DNA of 64,000 bases from Pseudomonas sp. Teo4 (GCF_034387475.1 NZ_JAXCIL010000001.1:3565186-3629185), one strand, 5' to 3'. Positions 1 through 9,667 are shown, numbered from the stretch's first letter. The notes: a model not told the origin generated them from the letters alone. Program-made: numbers and translations.

Positions 1-683
1 CGCAGCAGGCGGTTGGCGATTCGCGGGGTGCCGCGGGCGCGCCGGGCAATTTCGAAGGCGCCCTGGTCTTCTATCGAAAGGCCCAGGATATTGGCCGACC
101 GGCTGACGATGGTTGCCAGGTCTTGGTTGTTGTAGAACTCCAGACGCTGGACGATACCGAAACGGTCACGCAACGGGTTGGTGAGCATCCCGGCGCGGGT
201 GGTGGCGCCCACCAGGGTGAACGGCGGCAGATCGAGCTTGATCGAGCGGGCGGCGGGCCCCTCGCCGATCATGATGTCGAGCTGGAAGTCTTCCATGGCC
301 GGGTACAACACTTCTTCGACTACCGGCGAAAGCCGGTGAATTTCGTCGATGAACAGCACGTCATGGGGCTCAAGGTTGGTCAGCATGGCCGCCAGGTCGC
401 CTGGCCGCTCGAGAATCGGGCCCGAGGTGCTCTTGACCGACACCCCCATCTCTTGGGCGATGATGTTGGCCAAAGTGGTCTTGCCCAGCCCGGGCGGGCC
501 GAAGATCAGGGTATGGTCAAGCGACTCGTTGCGACCGCGCGCAGCCTGGATGAACAGGGCCATCTGCTCGCGCACGACGGGCTGGCCGATGTATTCGTCC
601 AGGCGTAACGGTCGAATCGCACGGTCCTGGACTTCTTCACGGTCGCGGCCACTGGCGGCGATCAAGCGGTCGGCTTCGATCAC
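1..683 (-). CDS. ruvB: RuvB Holliday junction branch-migration motor (partial)
   Basis: This is the N-terminal two thirds (about 227 residues) of the AAA+ ATPase that drives Holliday junction branch migration with RuvA; the C-terminal part lies outside the window. The reverse strand encodes a Walker A motif GPPGLGKT at about residues 62-69, a Walker B motif DEIH at about 111-114, and the sensor-2 segment [12 protein letters not shown] at the window edge. The start is a GTG that overlaps the ruvA stop (GTGA), which implies translational coupling. ruvC, ruvA and ruvB lie in this order on the minus strand, so all three resolvasome proteins would be made together. No LexA box was seen upstream of ruvC. 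Confidence 0.97.
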   Translation of the reverse strand, partial: MIEADRLIAASGRDREEVQDRAIRPLRLDEYIGQPVVREQMALFIQAARGRNESLDHTLIFGPPGLGKTTLANIIAQEMGVSVKSTSGPILERPGDLAAMLTNLEPHDVLFIDEIHRLSPVVEEVLYPAMEDFQLDIMIGEGPAARSIKLDLPPFTLVGATTRAGMLTNPLRDRFGIVQRLEFYNNQDLATIVSRSANILGLSIEDQGAFEIARRARGTPRIANRLL

Positions 684-1297
684 TTGGTAATCATCCCTTT
701 AAGACTGCGGCGGATCAGTTCTTCGCTGCTCAGGCCAGCCTTGTCCTTGATGGCGGATACGGCCTTGCTCGCCTCCTGAGGCTTGTAGCCCAGGGAAACC
801 AGCGCGCTGACCGCATCGGCCTCGGCACTGGATGCACCGCTGACCGGCACCGGGCCATCGGACACCAAGGTGAACATGGCCGGCGAGGTTTCCCAGGCCT
901 TGAAGCGGTCCTTGAGCTCGACCAGCAAACGCTCGGCGGTTTTCTTGCCGACGCCGGGCACGCGCACCAGAGCGGAAGCGTCCTGAGCCTGGACACAACG
1001 CACCAGCTCATCGACCTCAAGGCCGGACATCAAGGCCAACGCCAGCTTCGGCCCTACGCCATTGAGGCGGATAAGTTCGCGAAACAGCTCGCGCTCGCGC
1101 TTTTCATGAAACCCGTACAGCAGATGCGCATCTTCGCGCACCACCAGATGGGTGTGCACGGTCACCGGCTCGCCCACCTTGGGCAGACGGTACAGCGTGG
1201 TCATTGGCACTTCCAGCTCATAGCCCACGCCATTGACGTCGATAATCAGGTGCGGCGGCTGTTTTTCCGCCAGGGTGCCACGCAAACGTCCAATCAC
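680..1297 (-). CDS. ruvA: RuvA Holliday junction DNA-binding subunit
   Basis: RuvA tetramers bind four-way junctions and load RuvB. The 205-residue product has the usual layout: an N-terminal OB fold (about 1-63, beginning MIGRLRGTL), a tandem helix-hairpin-helix region with [10 protein letters not shown] and [13 protein letters not shown] (about 70-125), a variable linker, and a C-terminal RuvB-binding domain (about 155-205). The start codon is GTG, preceded by an AGGAAGGA-like ribosome site. The gene lies 109 bp downstream of ruvC and overlaps ruvB by 3 nt. The length is normal for the family. Confidence 0.98.
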   Translation of the reverse strand: MIGRLRGTLAEKQPPHLIIDVNGVGYELEVPMTTLYRLPKVGEPVTVHTHLVVREDAHLLYGFHEKRERELFRELIRLNGVGPKLALALMSGLEVDELVRCVQAQDASALVRVPGVGKKTAERLLVELKDRFKAWETSPAMFTLVSDGPVPVSGASSAEADAVSALVSLGYKPQEASKAVSAIKDKAGLSSEELIRRSLKGMITK

Positions 1298-1406
1298 GTT
1301 CCGATCCTTCCTCTCGGGGAGCCGATCAAAGACCGCTCAACCCTATCAGCAAAAGCAGCGGGTGAACGTTTCACCCGAGCAAAATGTGTATCAGCGCATG
1401 AAGCGC

Positions 1407-1931
1407 TTACAGACGCAAGCGTCCACCACGCCGCCGAGCCGTAGCCAGACCGTGGGGCACCAGGCTGGAGCGGGTATGGGCATGGCATAAGGCAATGGCC
1501 AGGGCGTCGGAAGCATCGATCTGCGGTTTTTGAGTCAGCTTGAGCAGGTGCATGACCATCATCCTCACCTGCTCCTTGTTGGCACCACCGGTACCGGCCA
1601 CGGCCTGCTTGACCTGGGTGGCGCTGTACTCGGCGATTTCCAGGCCTGCCTCGGCGGCAGCGACGATCGCCGCGCCACGGGCCTGGCCGAGCTTAAGCGC
1701 AGAGTCGGCATTACGCGCCATGAACACCCGCTCGATGCCCATGGTCACCGGGCCATGCTGGCTGATGATTTCGCTTACGCCACGAAAGACGATCTGCAAA
1801 CGCTCATGCAGCTCGCCACTGCCTGTGCGGATGCAGCCCGACGCCACGTACTCGCAACCACGCGCGGTTTGGCGTACCACGCCATAACCGGTGATGCGCG
1901 AGCCTGGGTCGATACCAAGAATCAGAGTCAT
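1407..1931 (-). CDS. ruvC: RuvC crossover junction endonuclease
   Basis: RuvC is the Holliday junction resolvase that nicks symmetric strands at junctions held by RuvAB. The 174-residue protein starts [11 protein letters not shown]. The four acidic catalytic residues of the RNase H-like fold are visible at D7 (GIDPG), E67 (GIERVF), D139 and D142 (IDASDA). The ATG start is preceded by AGGTGTT. It is the first gene of ruvCAB; the upstream gap to yebC holds a REP inverted repeat. The last 25 residues are rich in Arg, as in many Pseudomonas RuvC proteins. Confidence 0.98.
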   Translation of the reverse strand: MTLILGIDPGSRITGYGVVRQTARGCEYVASGCIRTGSGELHERLQIVFRGVSEIISQHGPVTMGIERVFMARNADSALKLGQARGAAIVAAAEAGLEIAEYSATQVKQAVAGTGGANKEQVRMMVMHLLKLTQKPQIDASDALAIALCHAHTRSSLVPHGLATARRRGGRLRL

Positions 1932-1962
1932 AACACCTGCAGAGCTTTACAATTTTCACCGA

Positions 1963-2034
1963 CCTATTCGCGGGCAAGCCCGCTCCCACATGGGTCGCAC
2001 GGACACTGTGGGAGCGGGCTTGCCCGCGAATAGG
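1963..2034. repeat. REP inverted pair (GCGGGC-type)
   Basis: Two perfect 28-nt inverted arms (1963-1990 and 2007-2034) flank a 16-nt spacer. Each arm contains its own small palindrome, GCGGGCaaGCCCGC, followed by TCCCACA. This is the paired REP arrangement typical of the P. putida group. It sits between yebC and ruvC, which are read in the same direction, and could act as an RNA stabiliser or a terminator. Confidence 0.9.
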
Positions 2035-2057
2035 CCCTCAAGGCCAAAGCAGGAACC

Positions 2058-2804
2058 TTAGCCAAGTTTCTCCATGATCTCGTCAGAAATCTCGGCGTTG
2101 GAATAGACGTTCTGCACGTCATCCAGGTCCTCGAGCATGTCGATCAGCTTCAGCACCTTCTCAGCGCCATCCTGGTCCAGTTCGGCACTGGTGGTCGGCT
2201 GCATGACGATTTCAGCGTCCGCGGCCTTGAAGCCAGCTTCTTCCAGGGCATTACGCACGGCATAGAAGCTGTTGAACGAGGTAAACACATCGAACGAACC
2301 ATCTTCGTTGGCCACGACGTCATCGGCATCGGCCTCCATGGCCGCTTCCATGAGCGAATCTTCGTCAATACCCGGAGCAAAGCTGATTTGCCCCTTGCGC
2401 TCGAACAGGTAGGCCACCGAACCGTCGGTACCCAGGTTACCGCCACATTTGGTGAAGGCATGGCGTACGGCCGCTGCGGTACGGTTGCGGTTGTCGGTCA
2501 TGGCTTCGACCATGATGGCCACACCGCCCGGGCCGTAACCTTCGTAGCTCAGCTCTTCGACGTTATCGTTTTCGTTGGTACCCGCACCGCGGGCAACCGC
2601 CCGATCGATGATGTCGCGGCTCATGTTGGCGCCCAACGCCTTGTCCAGCGCCAGACGCAGGCGTGGGTTGGAGGCCGGATCAGGCCCGCCTTGCTTGGCG
2701 GCGACCGTCAACTCGCGGATCCACTTGGTGAAGATCTTGCCTCTCTTGGCATCCTGGCGCTCTTTGCGGTGCTTGATGTTCGCCCACTTGGAATGACCAG
2801 CCAT
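2058..2804 (-). CDS. yebC: YebC/PmpR-family regulatory protein
   Basis: This is a member of the YebC/TACO1 family (248 residues), beginning [22 protein letters not shown]. Family members have been described as DNA-binding regulators (PmpR in P. aeruginosa) and more recently as factors that relieve ribosome stalling. The open frame continues 29 codons upstream, but the canonical MAGHSK start at 2804 has a GGAG ribosome site and matches the family length. Conserved segments include the [16 protein letters not shown] region and [12 protein letters not shown]. It lies downstream of aspS, with a terminator-like hairpin in between, and upstream of ruvC. Confidence 0.95.
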   Translation of the reverse strand: MAGHSKWANIKHRKERQDAKRGKIFTKWIRELTVAAKQGGPDPASNPRLRLALDKALGANMSRDIIDRAVARGAGTNENDNVEELSYEGYGPGGVAIMVEAMTDNRNRTAAAVRHAFTKCGGNLGTDGSVAYLFERKGQISFAPGIDEDSLMEAAMEADADDVVANEDGSFDVFTSFNSFYAVRNALEEAGFKAADAEIVMQPTTSAELDQDGAEKVLKLIDMLEDLDDVQNVYSNAEISDEIMEKLG

Positions 2805-2824
2805 ATCGACTCCAAAATCCTTGA

Positions 2825-2857
2825 AACAGAAACAAGTTCCGCCCCGTAGGGCGGAAC
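2825..2857 (-). terminator. Terminator-like hairpin after aspS
   Basis: A perfect 9-bp stem (GTTCCGCCC/GGGCGGAAC, 2836-2857) has a 4-nt loop. Read on the minus strand it is followed by the T-rich stretch TTGTTTCTGTTTC. It lies between aspS and yebC and probably limits read-through. Confidence 0.6.
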
Positions 2858-2916
2858 GCGTGAGATCTTGCGCCGAAGCGCATGGGCGCAACCTTGCGGG
2901 TGCGCCCGCGGCCCGC

Positions 2917-4692
2917 TTACTCGACCTTGGTCTGCTCGCGCAGACGAATGTGCAGCTCGCGCAGGGCCTTGGCGTCGACCATGCCAGGGGCCTGGGTCAT
3001 GACGCACGCGGCGCTCTGGGTTTTCGGGAAGGCGATCACTTCACGGATCGACTGGGCGCCGGTCATCAGCATGACCAGACGATCCAGACCAAAGGCCAGG
3101 CCGCCGTGTGGCGGAGCACCGAACTTCAGGGCGTCGAGCAGGAAGCCGAACTTCTCTTCCTGTTCTGCAGCCTCGATGCCCAGCAGGCGGAACACCGCCT
3201 GTTGCATCTCTTTGCGGTGGATACGAATAGAACCGCCACCCAGTTCGGTACCGTTGAGGACCATGTCGTAGGCACGGGACAGGGCCGTGGCCGGGTTGGC
3301 CTCGAGCTCTTCCGGGGTGCACTTCGGCGCGGTGAACGGGTGGTGCAATGCGGTGAAGCTGCCGTCTTCGTTCTCTTCGAACATCGGGAAGTCGACCACC
3401 CACATCGGTGCCCACTCACAGGTCAGCAGCTCGAAGTCGTGACCCAGGCGGATACGCAGCGCGCCCAGGGCTTCGCTGACGACCTTGAACTTGTCGGCAC
3501 CGAAGAACACGATGTCGCCGTCAACCGCGCCAACGCGATCGAGGATGTTGTTCAGGTTGGCCTCAGGAATGTTCTTGACGATCGGCGACTGCAGACCTTC
3601 GACGCCCTTCGCACGCTCGTTGACCTTGATGTACGCCAGGCCCTTGGCACCGTAGATGCCAACGAACTTGGTGTACTCGTCGATCTTGCTGCGCGGCATG
3701 CTGGCACCGCCCGGCAGGCGCAGCGCGGTCACGCGGCACTTCGGATCGTTGGCCGGGCCGGCGAAGACCTTGAAGTCGACGTCTTTCAGCTGGTCGGCAA
3801 CGTCAACCAGTTCCAGCGGAATACGCAGGTCCGGCTTGTCGGAACCGTAGCGACGCATGGCCTCTTCGAAGGTCATGTGCGGGAACTCGCCGAACTCCAG
3901 GTCCAGCACTTCCTTGAACAGCTTGCGGATCATGCTCTCGGTGAGGCCCATGATCTCGGCTTCGTTCAGGAAGCTGGTTTCGATGTCGATCTGGGTGAAT
4001 TCCGGCTGACGGTCGGCACGCAGGTCCTCGTCACGGAAGCACTTGGCGATCTGGTAGTAGCGGTCGAAACCGGCCACCATCAGCAGCTGCTTGAACAGCT
4101 GCGGCGACTGCGGCAGGGCAAAGAAGCTGCCAGCGTGGGTACGGCTAGGTACCAGGTAGTCGCGCGCGCCTTCCGGAGTGGCACGGGTGAGGATCGGCGT
4201 CTCGACGTCGAGGAAGCCGTTCTCGTCGAGGAAGCGACGGATGCTGCTGGTGATGCGCGAACGCAGGCGCAGCTTGTCGGCCATTTCCGGACGACGCAGG
4301 TCGATGAAGCGGTAACGCAGGCGGGTTTCTTCGCCCACGTCGGAGTATTCGTTCAACGGGAACGGCGGGGTTTCCGCTTCGTTAAGCACGTTGAGCTGGT
4401 AGCCGAGGATCTCGATGGCGCCGGACGCCATGTTGGCGTTCACCGCACCTTCCGGACGCTTGCGCACCTTGCCGGTGATCTGCACGACGTACTCGCTGCG
4501 CACACGGTCGGCAGCGGCGAAGGTTTCGGCGCGATCCGGGTCGAACACGACCTGGGCCATGCCTTCGCGGTCACGGATATCGAGGAAGATCACCCCGCCG
4601 TGGTCGCGGCGACGATGGACCCAGCCGCAAAGGGTGACTTCCTGGCCGTCCAGGCTCTCGTTCAGTTGGCCGCAATAATGGCTGCGCATCAT
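2917..4692 (-). CDS. aspS: Aspartyl-tRNA synthetase
   Basis: This class II synthetase (591 residues) charges tRNA with aspartate. An N-terminal OB-fold anticodon-binding domain covers about residues 1-105 ([14 protein letters not shown], then [12 protein letters not shown]). The class II core follows, with motif 2 [18 protein letters not shown] and motif 3 [12 protein letters not shown] near the C-terminus. A bacterial GAD insertion interrupts the core at about 300-410. Pseudomonas AspRS is generally of the non-discriminating type, working with GatCAB to make Asn-tRNA; this is family knowledge and not visible here. Two adjacent ATG codons could serve as start; the outer one is given. Confidence 0.97.
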   Translation of the reverse strand: MMRSHYCGQLNESLDGQEVTLCGWVHRRRDHGGVIFLDIRDREGMAQVVFDPDRAETFAAADRVRSEYVVQITGKVRKRPEGAVNANMASGAIEILGYQLNVLNEAETPPFPLNEYSDVGEETRLRYRFIDLRRPEMADKLRLRSRITSSIRRFLDENGFLDVETPILTRATPEGARDYLVPSRTHAGSFFALPQSPQLFKQLLMVAGFDRYYQIAKCFRDEDLRADRQPEFTQIDIETSFLNEAEIMGLTESMIRKLFKEVLDLEFGEFPHMTFEEAMRRYGSDKPDLRIPLELVDVADQLKDVDFKVFAGPANDPKCRVTALRLPGGASMPRSKIDEYTKFVGIYGAKGLAYIKVNERAKGVEGLQSPIVKNIPEANLNNILDRVGAVDGDIVFFGADKFKVVSEALGALRIRLGHDFELLTCEWAPMWVVDFPMFEENEDGSFTALHHPFTAPKCTPEELEANPATALSRAYDMVLNGTELGGGSIRIHRKEMQQAVFRLLGIEAAEQEEKFGFLLDALKFGAPPHGGLAFGLDRLVMLMTGAQSIREVIAFPKTQSAACVMTQAPGMVDAKALRELHIRLREQTKVE

Positions 4693-4786
4693 GATGGTGG
4701 TTTCGCTTCTCGTGATTCGTGTATTCGGTGGAGGCCTTGGCCGCCCAGAGGGCTAATACTGCAAGACCCGACTACTGCAATTCAAC

Positions 4787-5008
4787 TCAGTCGGCCTTGT
4801 CGCCGCCTGCCAGATTCTTTTTTGCCCCGGTCTTGAAGTCGGTTTCGTACCAACCGTTACCGCTCAGGCGAAAGCCGGGTACCGACAGCAGCTTCTTCAA
4901 CGCTGGCGCCTGGCACGCCGGGCAATCGGTCAGCGGCGCGGCGCTGATCTTCTGCAACACTTCCATCCGGTGATCGCAGGATGCACATTGATAGTCATAC
5001 AGGGGCAT
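4787..5008 (-). CDS. FmdB-type zinc-ribbon protein
   Basis: A 73-residue protein of the FmdB/CxxC_CxxC_SSSS putative regulatory family. It begins MPLYDYQC, and two CxxC pairs (C8/C11 and C29/C32) would bind one zinc. The middle holds the usual LSVPGFRLSGNGWYETDFK segment and the C-terminus is Lys-rich. No biochemical role is established for the family. It lies 94 bp upstream of aspS on the same strand, a neighbourhood common in pseudomonads. The start has a GAGA ribosome site. Confidence 0.88.
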   Translation of the reverse strand: MPLYDYQCASCDHRMEVLQKISAAPLTDCPACQAPALKKLLSVPGFRLSGNGWYETDFKTGAKKNLAGGDKAD

Positions 5009-5100
5009 GGGTGTCTCTCGTCAACCACAACGCAGGCTGCCGGGGCAGCAAAAAGCGGGATTATATATGGTTAACAGGCGCTGCGCAGCCCGCCCGGCGA

Positions 5101-5439
5101 TCAGCGTACGTTGGGCGGCTCAAGCAGCCAGGCGACACAGATCACCCGAATCAGGCCACTGAAGTTCCTGACACCGCCCTGACGCAGGTGCACTTCGCGG
5201 TCAACGTACGACAGCACGGCACTCACCGAACAGCCATTGGCCTCGGCAATACGCTCAAGGATACGCCAGTAGACAGCCTCGAGGCGCAAGCAGGTGGAAA
5301 ATCCGTTGAGCCGCACCGAACGTGATACCGGCCTGACCTGCAACATGTCGAAATCGGCCTTGAACGGGTCAACGCACTGCCTCCCCGGCCACCGCCCCTG
5401 ATTACCCCCTCGCTTTATCACTTGCGTCACATCTTGCAT
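5101..5439 (-). CDS. Ribbon-helix-helix domain protein
   Basis: A 112-residue protein whose central and C-terminal part (SRSVRLNGFSTCLRLE, then VDREVHLRQGGVRNFSGLIRV) matches the RHH_4 family of predicted DNA-binding proteins. The core domain spans about residues 38-105. The start at 5439 is chosen because GGTGGAG lies 8 nt upstream; an internal Met at 5346 lacks a ribosome site. Targets are unknown. It lies between the zinc-ribbon gene and the dps-like gene, all on the minus strand but with gaps that allow separate promoters. Confidence 0.8.
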   Translation of the reverse strand: MQDVTQVIKRGGNQGRWPGRQCVDPFKADFDMLQVRPVSRSVRLNGFSTCLRLEAVYWRILERIAEANGCSVSAVLSYVDREVHLRQGGVRNFSGLIRVICVAWLLEPPNVR

Positions 5440-5527
5440 CGGGCCACTCCACCGTCACGGGAACTCACCCGCAATGAAGCCCGTGACATCTGGCGCAGAG
5501 CAGCGGCAAGGGTTTCCCGTCAAAACG

Positions 5528-5561
5528 AAAAAGCCCGGCTGTGCATGACACAACCGGGCCT
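5528..5561 (-). terminator. Rho-independent terminator of the dps-like gene
   Basis: On the minus strand, GGCCCGGTTGTG and CACAGCCGGGCT pair across a short loop and are followed by TTTTTCGTTTTG. It is placed about 28 bp after the stop of the Dps-like gene. Confidence 0.85.
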
Positions 5562-5588
5562 GGGTAACGCTCCGACGCAGAAAAGCGA

Positions 5589-6062
5589 CTATTTGCCGTC
5601 CAACAAAACCCGCAGCATCCAGGCAGTTTTCTCGTGCACCTGCATGCGCTGGGTCAACAGATCGGCGGTTGGCTCGTCACTGACTTTGTCCACGACCGGG
5701 AAGATGCTGCGCGCTGTGCGCACCACCGCCTCCTGCCCCTGCACCAGCTGTCGGATCATCTCGTCCGCCGCAGGCACCCCTTCCTCCTCCTTGATCGAGG
5801 AATGTCGAGCATAAAAGGCATAGGAACCCGGCGCCGGGAAGCCCAAGGCGCGAATTCGCTCGGCGATCGAGTCGACGGCCAGCGCCAACTCGTTGTACTG
5901 CTCCTCGAACATCAGATGCAGGGTACGGAAGGACGGCCCAGTGACGTTCCAGTGAAAGTTATGGGTTTTCAGATACAACACGTAGGTATCGGACAACAGG
6001 CGGGAAAGCCCTTCGACGATGGATTTACGATCTTCTTCAGAGATACCGATATCGATTGCCAT
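5589..6062 (-). CDS. dps: Dps-family ferritin-like DNA-binding protein
   Basis: A 157-residue Dps/bacterioferritin-like protein expected to form a 12-mer that oxidises and stores iron and protects DNA. The inter-subunit ferroxidase residues keep Dps spacing: H37 (FHWNVTG), H49, E53, D64 and E68 (AVDSIAER). There is no long Lys-rich N-terminal tail, so any DNA binding may be weak. The frame stays open 30 codons further upstream, but the start at 6062 follows the strong ribosome site AAGGGGAA. It has its own terminator downstream and a 267-bp upstream region shared with the cold-shock gene. Confidence 0.92.
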   Translation of the reverse strand: MAIDIGISEEDRKSIVEGLSRLLSDTYVLYLKTHNFHWNVTGPSFRTLHLMFEEQYNELALAVDSIAERIRALGFPAPGSYAFYARHSSIKEEEGVPAADEMIRQLVQGQEAVVRTARSIFPVVDKVSDEPTADLLTQRMQVHEKTAWMLRVLLDGK

Positions 6063-6341
6063 GAAGTTCCCCTTTCCATAATGGCTTGATGAACAAGCGG
6101 GCCCGACACACTGTACCAACACTTCGCACAACCCGCATGTGACGCACGGCAATGGATCGGTGGCAACCGCCCGCGGTTTGAGAAGCCCCCGCCTTTGCTG
6201 TTAAATAGGCACCGTGCCACCCGTGCGGACTGTCATTGCCGGGTGCATAGGCTGGCCTGCCACGTGTTCGCGCTTTACACCTCATGCGCACCGTGCCGCC
6301 AGCTCTTCCTGTGATCGGCCTTATCAACTGTGAGCCAAACC

Positions 6342-6935
6342 ATGTTCAAGATCGTCCATCTGGTGACGGGCGTAGCGGCTTTGCTGCTGTCGCTCATACC
6401 CGGCCTGAAAACCGATGCAACACCTTTCCTGCAACAACCCGACGCTGTCTACCTCGCCCTGCTCGGCCTGCTCAACCTGCTGCTCGCCCCGGTCGTGCCG
6501 CTGTACTACCGAGGTGCTCGCCAGCAATTGCAACACCTGGCGTGCGCCCTGCTGGTGGTCGCCGTGGTCCTGCAGACCCTGACGCTGCTGGCACGCCCGG
6601 AAATGGGCAACCTGGCCGCCCTGGTCTGCGCGGCACTGGCCGTCGCCCTGCACCTGGCCGCCGGCTTCGCCCGCAGCGGCCGAAAAAGCCGCAACACCCA
6701 GCAAGCACCCCAGGATGGCGGCAAGCGCGATACCGGCACCGTCAAGTGGTTCAATACCTCGAAGGGGTTTGGCTTCATCTCCCGCGACTCGGGTGACGAT
6801 ATTTTCGTGCACTTTCGCGCCATTCGCGGCGAAGGCCACCGCATTCTGGTCGAAGGCCAGCGCGTGGAATTCTCGGTGATGCACCGCGACAAAGGCCTGC
6901 AGGCCGAAGATGTGGTCGCGGTCACCCGCCGCTGA
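6342..6935 (+). CDS. Membrane protein with C-terminal cold-shock domain
   Basis: A 197-residue fusion. The N-terminal half (about 5-21, 35-55, 64-84 and 91-109) is strongly hydrophobic and predicts about four membrane segments. A charged linker (about 111-130) leads to a complete cold-shock domain (about 131-196) with [11 protein letters not shown]1 KGFGFI (141-146) and RNP2 DIFVHF (153-158). The nucleic-acid-binding aromatic residues are intact, so the domain could bind RNA or single-stranded DNA at the inner membrane. A GTG at 6330 is an alternative start; ATG 6342 is preferred. No function is known to me for this architecture. Confidence 0.85.
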   Translation: MFKIVHLVTGVAALLLSLIPGLKTDATPFLQQPDAVYLALLGLLNLLLAPVVPLYYRGARQQLQHLACALLVVAVVLQTLTLLARPEMGNLAALVCAALAVALHLAAGFARSGRKSRNTQQAPQDGGKRDTGTVKWFNTSKGFGFISRDSGDDIFVHFRAIRGEGHRILVEGQRVEFSVMHRDKGLQAEDVVAVTRR

Positions 6936-6941
6936 CCAAAC

Positions 6942-6974
6942 ACGGCCCTGGCGCAAGTCCAGGGCCGTTCTGCT
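6942..6974. terminator. Bidirectional terminator between the cold-shock gene and slyX
   Basis: A 10-bp perfect stem (ACGGCCCTGG/CCAGGGCCGT) with a 7-nt loop lies between two convergent genes. It is followed by TCTGCTT on the plus strand and by GTTTGG on the minus strand. The T tracts are weak but the position fits convergent termination. Confidence 0.65.
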
Positions 6975-7181
6975 TCAATAGTGTGGCGGCGGCGCTTCTT
7001 CACCTTCGCTGCCATACTGCCCGACCATTTCCTCGTAGCGCTTGAGCAGCTCGGCCATCTGCAATTGCAGGCGTTCGATCACCCGCCCCTGCTCGACCAC
7101 CACATCATTCAGCGCCTGGATAGTGTCATCCTGGAAAGCCTGACGGGTTTCCAGTTCGATGATGCGCGACTCTGCCAACAT
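6975..7181 (-). CDS. slyX: SlyX-family coiled-coil protein
   Basis: A 68-residue protein beginning [19 protein letters not shown]. It is almost entirely a heptad-patterned coiled coil (about 1-55) with a short PPPHY tail, as in SlyX. The function is unknown; the name comes from its linkage to slyD in E. coli. The true start is at 7181: AGGAGG lies directly upstream and overlaps the stop of the HIT gene, so the two are coupled. The longer upstream frame overlaps the HIT gene and is spurious. Confidence 0.9.
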   Translation of the reverse strand: MLAESRIIELETRQAFQDDTIQALNDVVVEQGRVIERLQLQMAELLKRYEEMVGQYGSEGEEAPPPHY

Positions 7182-7182
7182 G

Positions 7183-7602
7183 TCAGGCCTCCTGATATCG
7201 GTCATCGAGCCGTGCACGCAGGCGCTGACGAATGGCATCGAGTTGGTCGGGGGTGTACTCGAGCGCAGGCACCTTGCCCCACACTGGCGCTGGCCAGGCC
7301 GCATCGCCATGTTGACGCACGATGACATGCATGTGCAGCTGGCTGACCACGTTACCCAACGTGGCGACGTTCATCTTGTCGGCAGCGAACTCACCCTTGA
7401 GCATTTCGGCCAGATAGGTGGTTTCCGTCCACAGCTGGGCCTGGTCTTCCTGACTCAAATCGAACAGCTCGCTCACCCCTACGCGCCTGGGCACCAATAT
7501 GAACCAGGGATAATTGGCATCCTTGCTCAGCAGCACGCGGGACAGTGGAAAGTCCCCCAGCACCAGGGAATCCTGCTGCAAACGCGAATCCAGGACGAAC
7601 AC
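7183..7602 (-). CDS. HIT-domain protein (histidine triad incomplete)
   Basis: A 139-residue HIT-superfamily protein, a family of nucleotide hydrolases and transferases. The GTG start at 7602 is chosen because AGGAGG sits 6 nt upstream and the product then begins like its relatives ([16 protein letters not shown]). The HIT loop reads [11 protein letters not shown]90 and the likely nucleophile H92 are present, but the third histidine of HxHxH is Ile94. The PAPVWG segment that follows is typical of proteobacterial HIT proteins. It forms a two-gene unit with slyX. The substrate is unknown. Confidence 0.88.
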   Translation of the reverse strand: MFVLDSRLQQDSLVLGDFPLSRVLLSKDANYPWFILVPRRVGVSELFDLSQEDQAQLWTETTYLAEMLKGEFAADKMNVATLGNVVSQLHMHVIVRQHGDAAWPAPVWGKVPALEYTPDQLDAIRQRLRARLDDRYQEA

Positions 7603-8360
7603 GGCAAACCTCCTAAGAAAACAGCCCCGTCGAATGCGGGAAAACCTGCGCAAGGATACCCTGCTTCGCCCCTCACGACATGCAACAGCTTGAATCGCGC
7701 CCACTTTCAGCTCACGTGAACGCTGCCCTTGCACGCATGCGGTAACACCGCGCTACTTTTCGCACCAAAATGATGCCAAAAACGTGAATGCCACCACACT
7801 TCCCCCACGCAAACGACTCAACTTGAACAATTGCCGGTAACACATTGACTTTTCAGGCAGCTTTTAAAAAATAGCCAACGGCCTTTTGTGGCACACCATC
7901 AGACACTTTTCACCCCGTGTTTGCGGGGCTTTCCCTCCCCCGGCACGAGGTTTTGTGAAAAATTCATGAAACGTTGCGAATTTTGAGCACGGTTGTTGCA
8001 TTCCTTTCACGCCAAGTCGGCACGACACCTGCATTGACCAGGTGGACGCGACAAATAACAACAGCGGCATTGGAGGCACCAGGGAGTTTCTCGGACCGGG
8101 CTTTCTTATTACAGATTGGTTACGGCGACAGGAACAGCGCTGGCGTTATACGCCTCACTTGGGGAGGCGTGATTTGCGACATGGAAATACCTAAAAGCGA
8201 CATGGGCATAAAGTTACCGAAAGGATGTTTATTCCCATATCGCCAACAACAGTCAGCGTGCTATACATTTTCGCCGACATAACAAGAAAGAGCTGTCCCA
8301 TATAACTAAAAAACTTGGGCACAGCGGTACTCTTCCTAAAAACCAAAGGAGCAAATCACG
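7603..8360. other. Long intergenic region upstream of oprD
   Basis: About 760 bp without a convincing gene. It is AT-richer than its surroundings. It carries four same-orientation GCGACA hexamers (8048, 8125, 8176, 8197), which read TGTCGC on the minus strand, and a possible -10 element TATACA at 8262-8267. The ribosome site AAAGGAG lies just before the oprD ATG. A small open frame at 7974-8282 has no ribosome site and no family resemblance. Confidence 0.6.
8176..8202 (-). promoter_or_regulatory. Candidate ArgR tandem operator upstream of oprD
   Basis: Two TGTCGC half-sites on the minus strand are exactly 21 bp apart. This matches the direct-repeat spacing of the P. aeruginosa ArgR consensus (TGTCGC, N8, AA, N5). 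The AA positions are only partly kept (AT, CC). ArgR is known to activate oprD-type genes in response to arginine in P. aeruginosa; its role here is inferred. Confidence 0.45.
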
Positions 8361-9641
8361 ATGCGCGTGATGAAGTGGAGCATGATCGCCCTGGCCGTTG
8401 CGGCAGGGACCTCGCAGTTGGCAGTAGCTTCCTCGCAAGACGAGTCCAAGGGCTTCATTGAAGATAGCTCGCTGACCGTCAAAATGCGTAACCTGTACTT
8501 CAGCCGTGACTATCGCAGCCAAGAAACGGCCGCCAACCGCGCCGCTGGCGTTCGCCACGACCAACGTGAATGGGGCCAAGGCTTCATCGGTACCTTCGAG
8601 TCGGGCTTCACCCAAGGCACCATCGGTGTTGGTGTCGACGCCATCGGCCTGCTCGGCCTGAAACTCGACAGCGGCCGCGGCTACGCAGGCACTGGCCTGT
8701 TCCCTACCGGCTCGGACGGTCGTTCGCAAGATGATTACTCCGAAGGCGGCGGCGCCATCAAGTTCCGTGTCTCCGACACCGTACTGAAAGTCGGCGACCA
8801 GTTCACCGCACTGCCAGTCTTCGCCACCGACGACAGCCGCCTGCTGCCAGAAGTTGCCGAAGGTGCATTGATCACCAGCAACGAAATCAAGGGCCTGACC
8901 CTGCACGCCGGTCGCTTCACCGGCATCAACGCCCAGGACCAGACCGATAGCGACAGCCTGCACCTGAAGTCGGCAAACGTCTTCGGTGGCACCTACGCCT
9001 TCACCGACAATCTGAGCACTAGCCTCTACTACTCGAAAGTAGAAGACTACTGGCGCAAATACTACGCCAACGTCAACTGGGCGCTGCCGATCTCCGACAA
9101 GCAAGGTCTGGTATTCGATTTCAACATCTACGACACCAAGAGCGAAGGCAGCAATGCTCGCGCCGCGTTCGATGGCGACAAACTCGATAACCGCGCATAC
9201 AGCCTGTCGGGTGCATACAACATTGGCGCCCACACCTTCACCGTTGCTTATCAGAAAGTGTCCGGTGACGGTGAATACGCTTACGGCGTAGACGGTGGCG
9301 GCACCATCTTCCTGGCCAACTCCATCGCCCGTTCCGACTTCAACGCCGAAGACGAGAAGTCCTGGCAGCTGCGTTACGACCTGAACTTCGCCGAGTTCGG
9401 CGTGCCAGGCCTGACCTTCATGACGCGTTACGTCCGCGGTACCGACGCCAACGTCAACGGCATCACCGACGGCAAAGAGTGGGAACGCGACGTCGACATC
9501 AAGTACGTCCTGCAGGAAGGCCCGGCCAAAGACCTGAGCTTCCGCGTTCGTCAGGCCACCTACCGCTCCGGAGATTCGGTCTACTCCGACTCGCTGGACG
9601 AACTGCGTCTGATCGTCGAGTACCCGCTGAGCATCCTGTAA
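8361..9641 (+). CDS. oprD: OprD-family outer-membrane porin
   Basis: A 426-residue OprD-family (Occ) channel for small nutrients such as basic amino acids or carboxylates. A signal peptide with cleavage after AVA (about residue 23) is followed by the family opening SSQDESKGFIEDSSLTVKMRN. Alternating aromatic and hydrophobic beta-strand patterns run to the C-terminus, which ends in an outer-membrane-type strand (LIVEYPLSIL). The ribosome site is AGGAG. The long upstream region with ArgR-like sites favours a basic amino acid channel, but the specificity cannot be read from sequence alone. A strong terminator follows. Confidence 0.93.
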   Translation: MRVMKWSMIALAVAAGTSQLAVASSQDESKGFIEDSSLTVKMRNLYFSRDYRSQETAANRAAGVRHDQREWGQGFIGTFESGFTQGTIGVGVDAIGLLGLKLDSGRGYAGTGLFPTGSDGRSQDDYSEGGGAIKFRVSDTVLKVGDQFTALPVFATDDSRLLPEVAEGALITSNEIKGLTLHAGRFTGINAQDQTDSDSLHLKSANVFGGTYAFTDNLSTSLYYSKVEDYWRKYYANVNWALPISDKQGLVFDFNIYDTKSEGSNARAAFDGDKLDNRAYSLSGAYNIGAHTFTVAYQKVSGDGEYAYGVDGGGTIFLANSIARSDFNAEDEKSWQLRYDLNFAEFGVPGLTFMTRYVRGTDANVNGITDGKEWERDVDIKYVLQEGPAKDLSFRVRQATYRSGDSVYSDSLDELRLIVEYPLSIL

Positions 9642-9667
9642 GCCTGGCTTATAGTGCCCCGCACCTG

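Noticed and set aside
2805..2891. N-terminal extension of YebC
   Set aside because: The family starts at [13 protein letters not shown], which has a good ribosome site; the upstream codons run through the aspS terminator hairpin.
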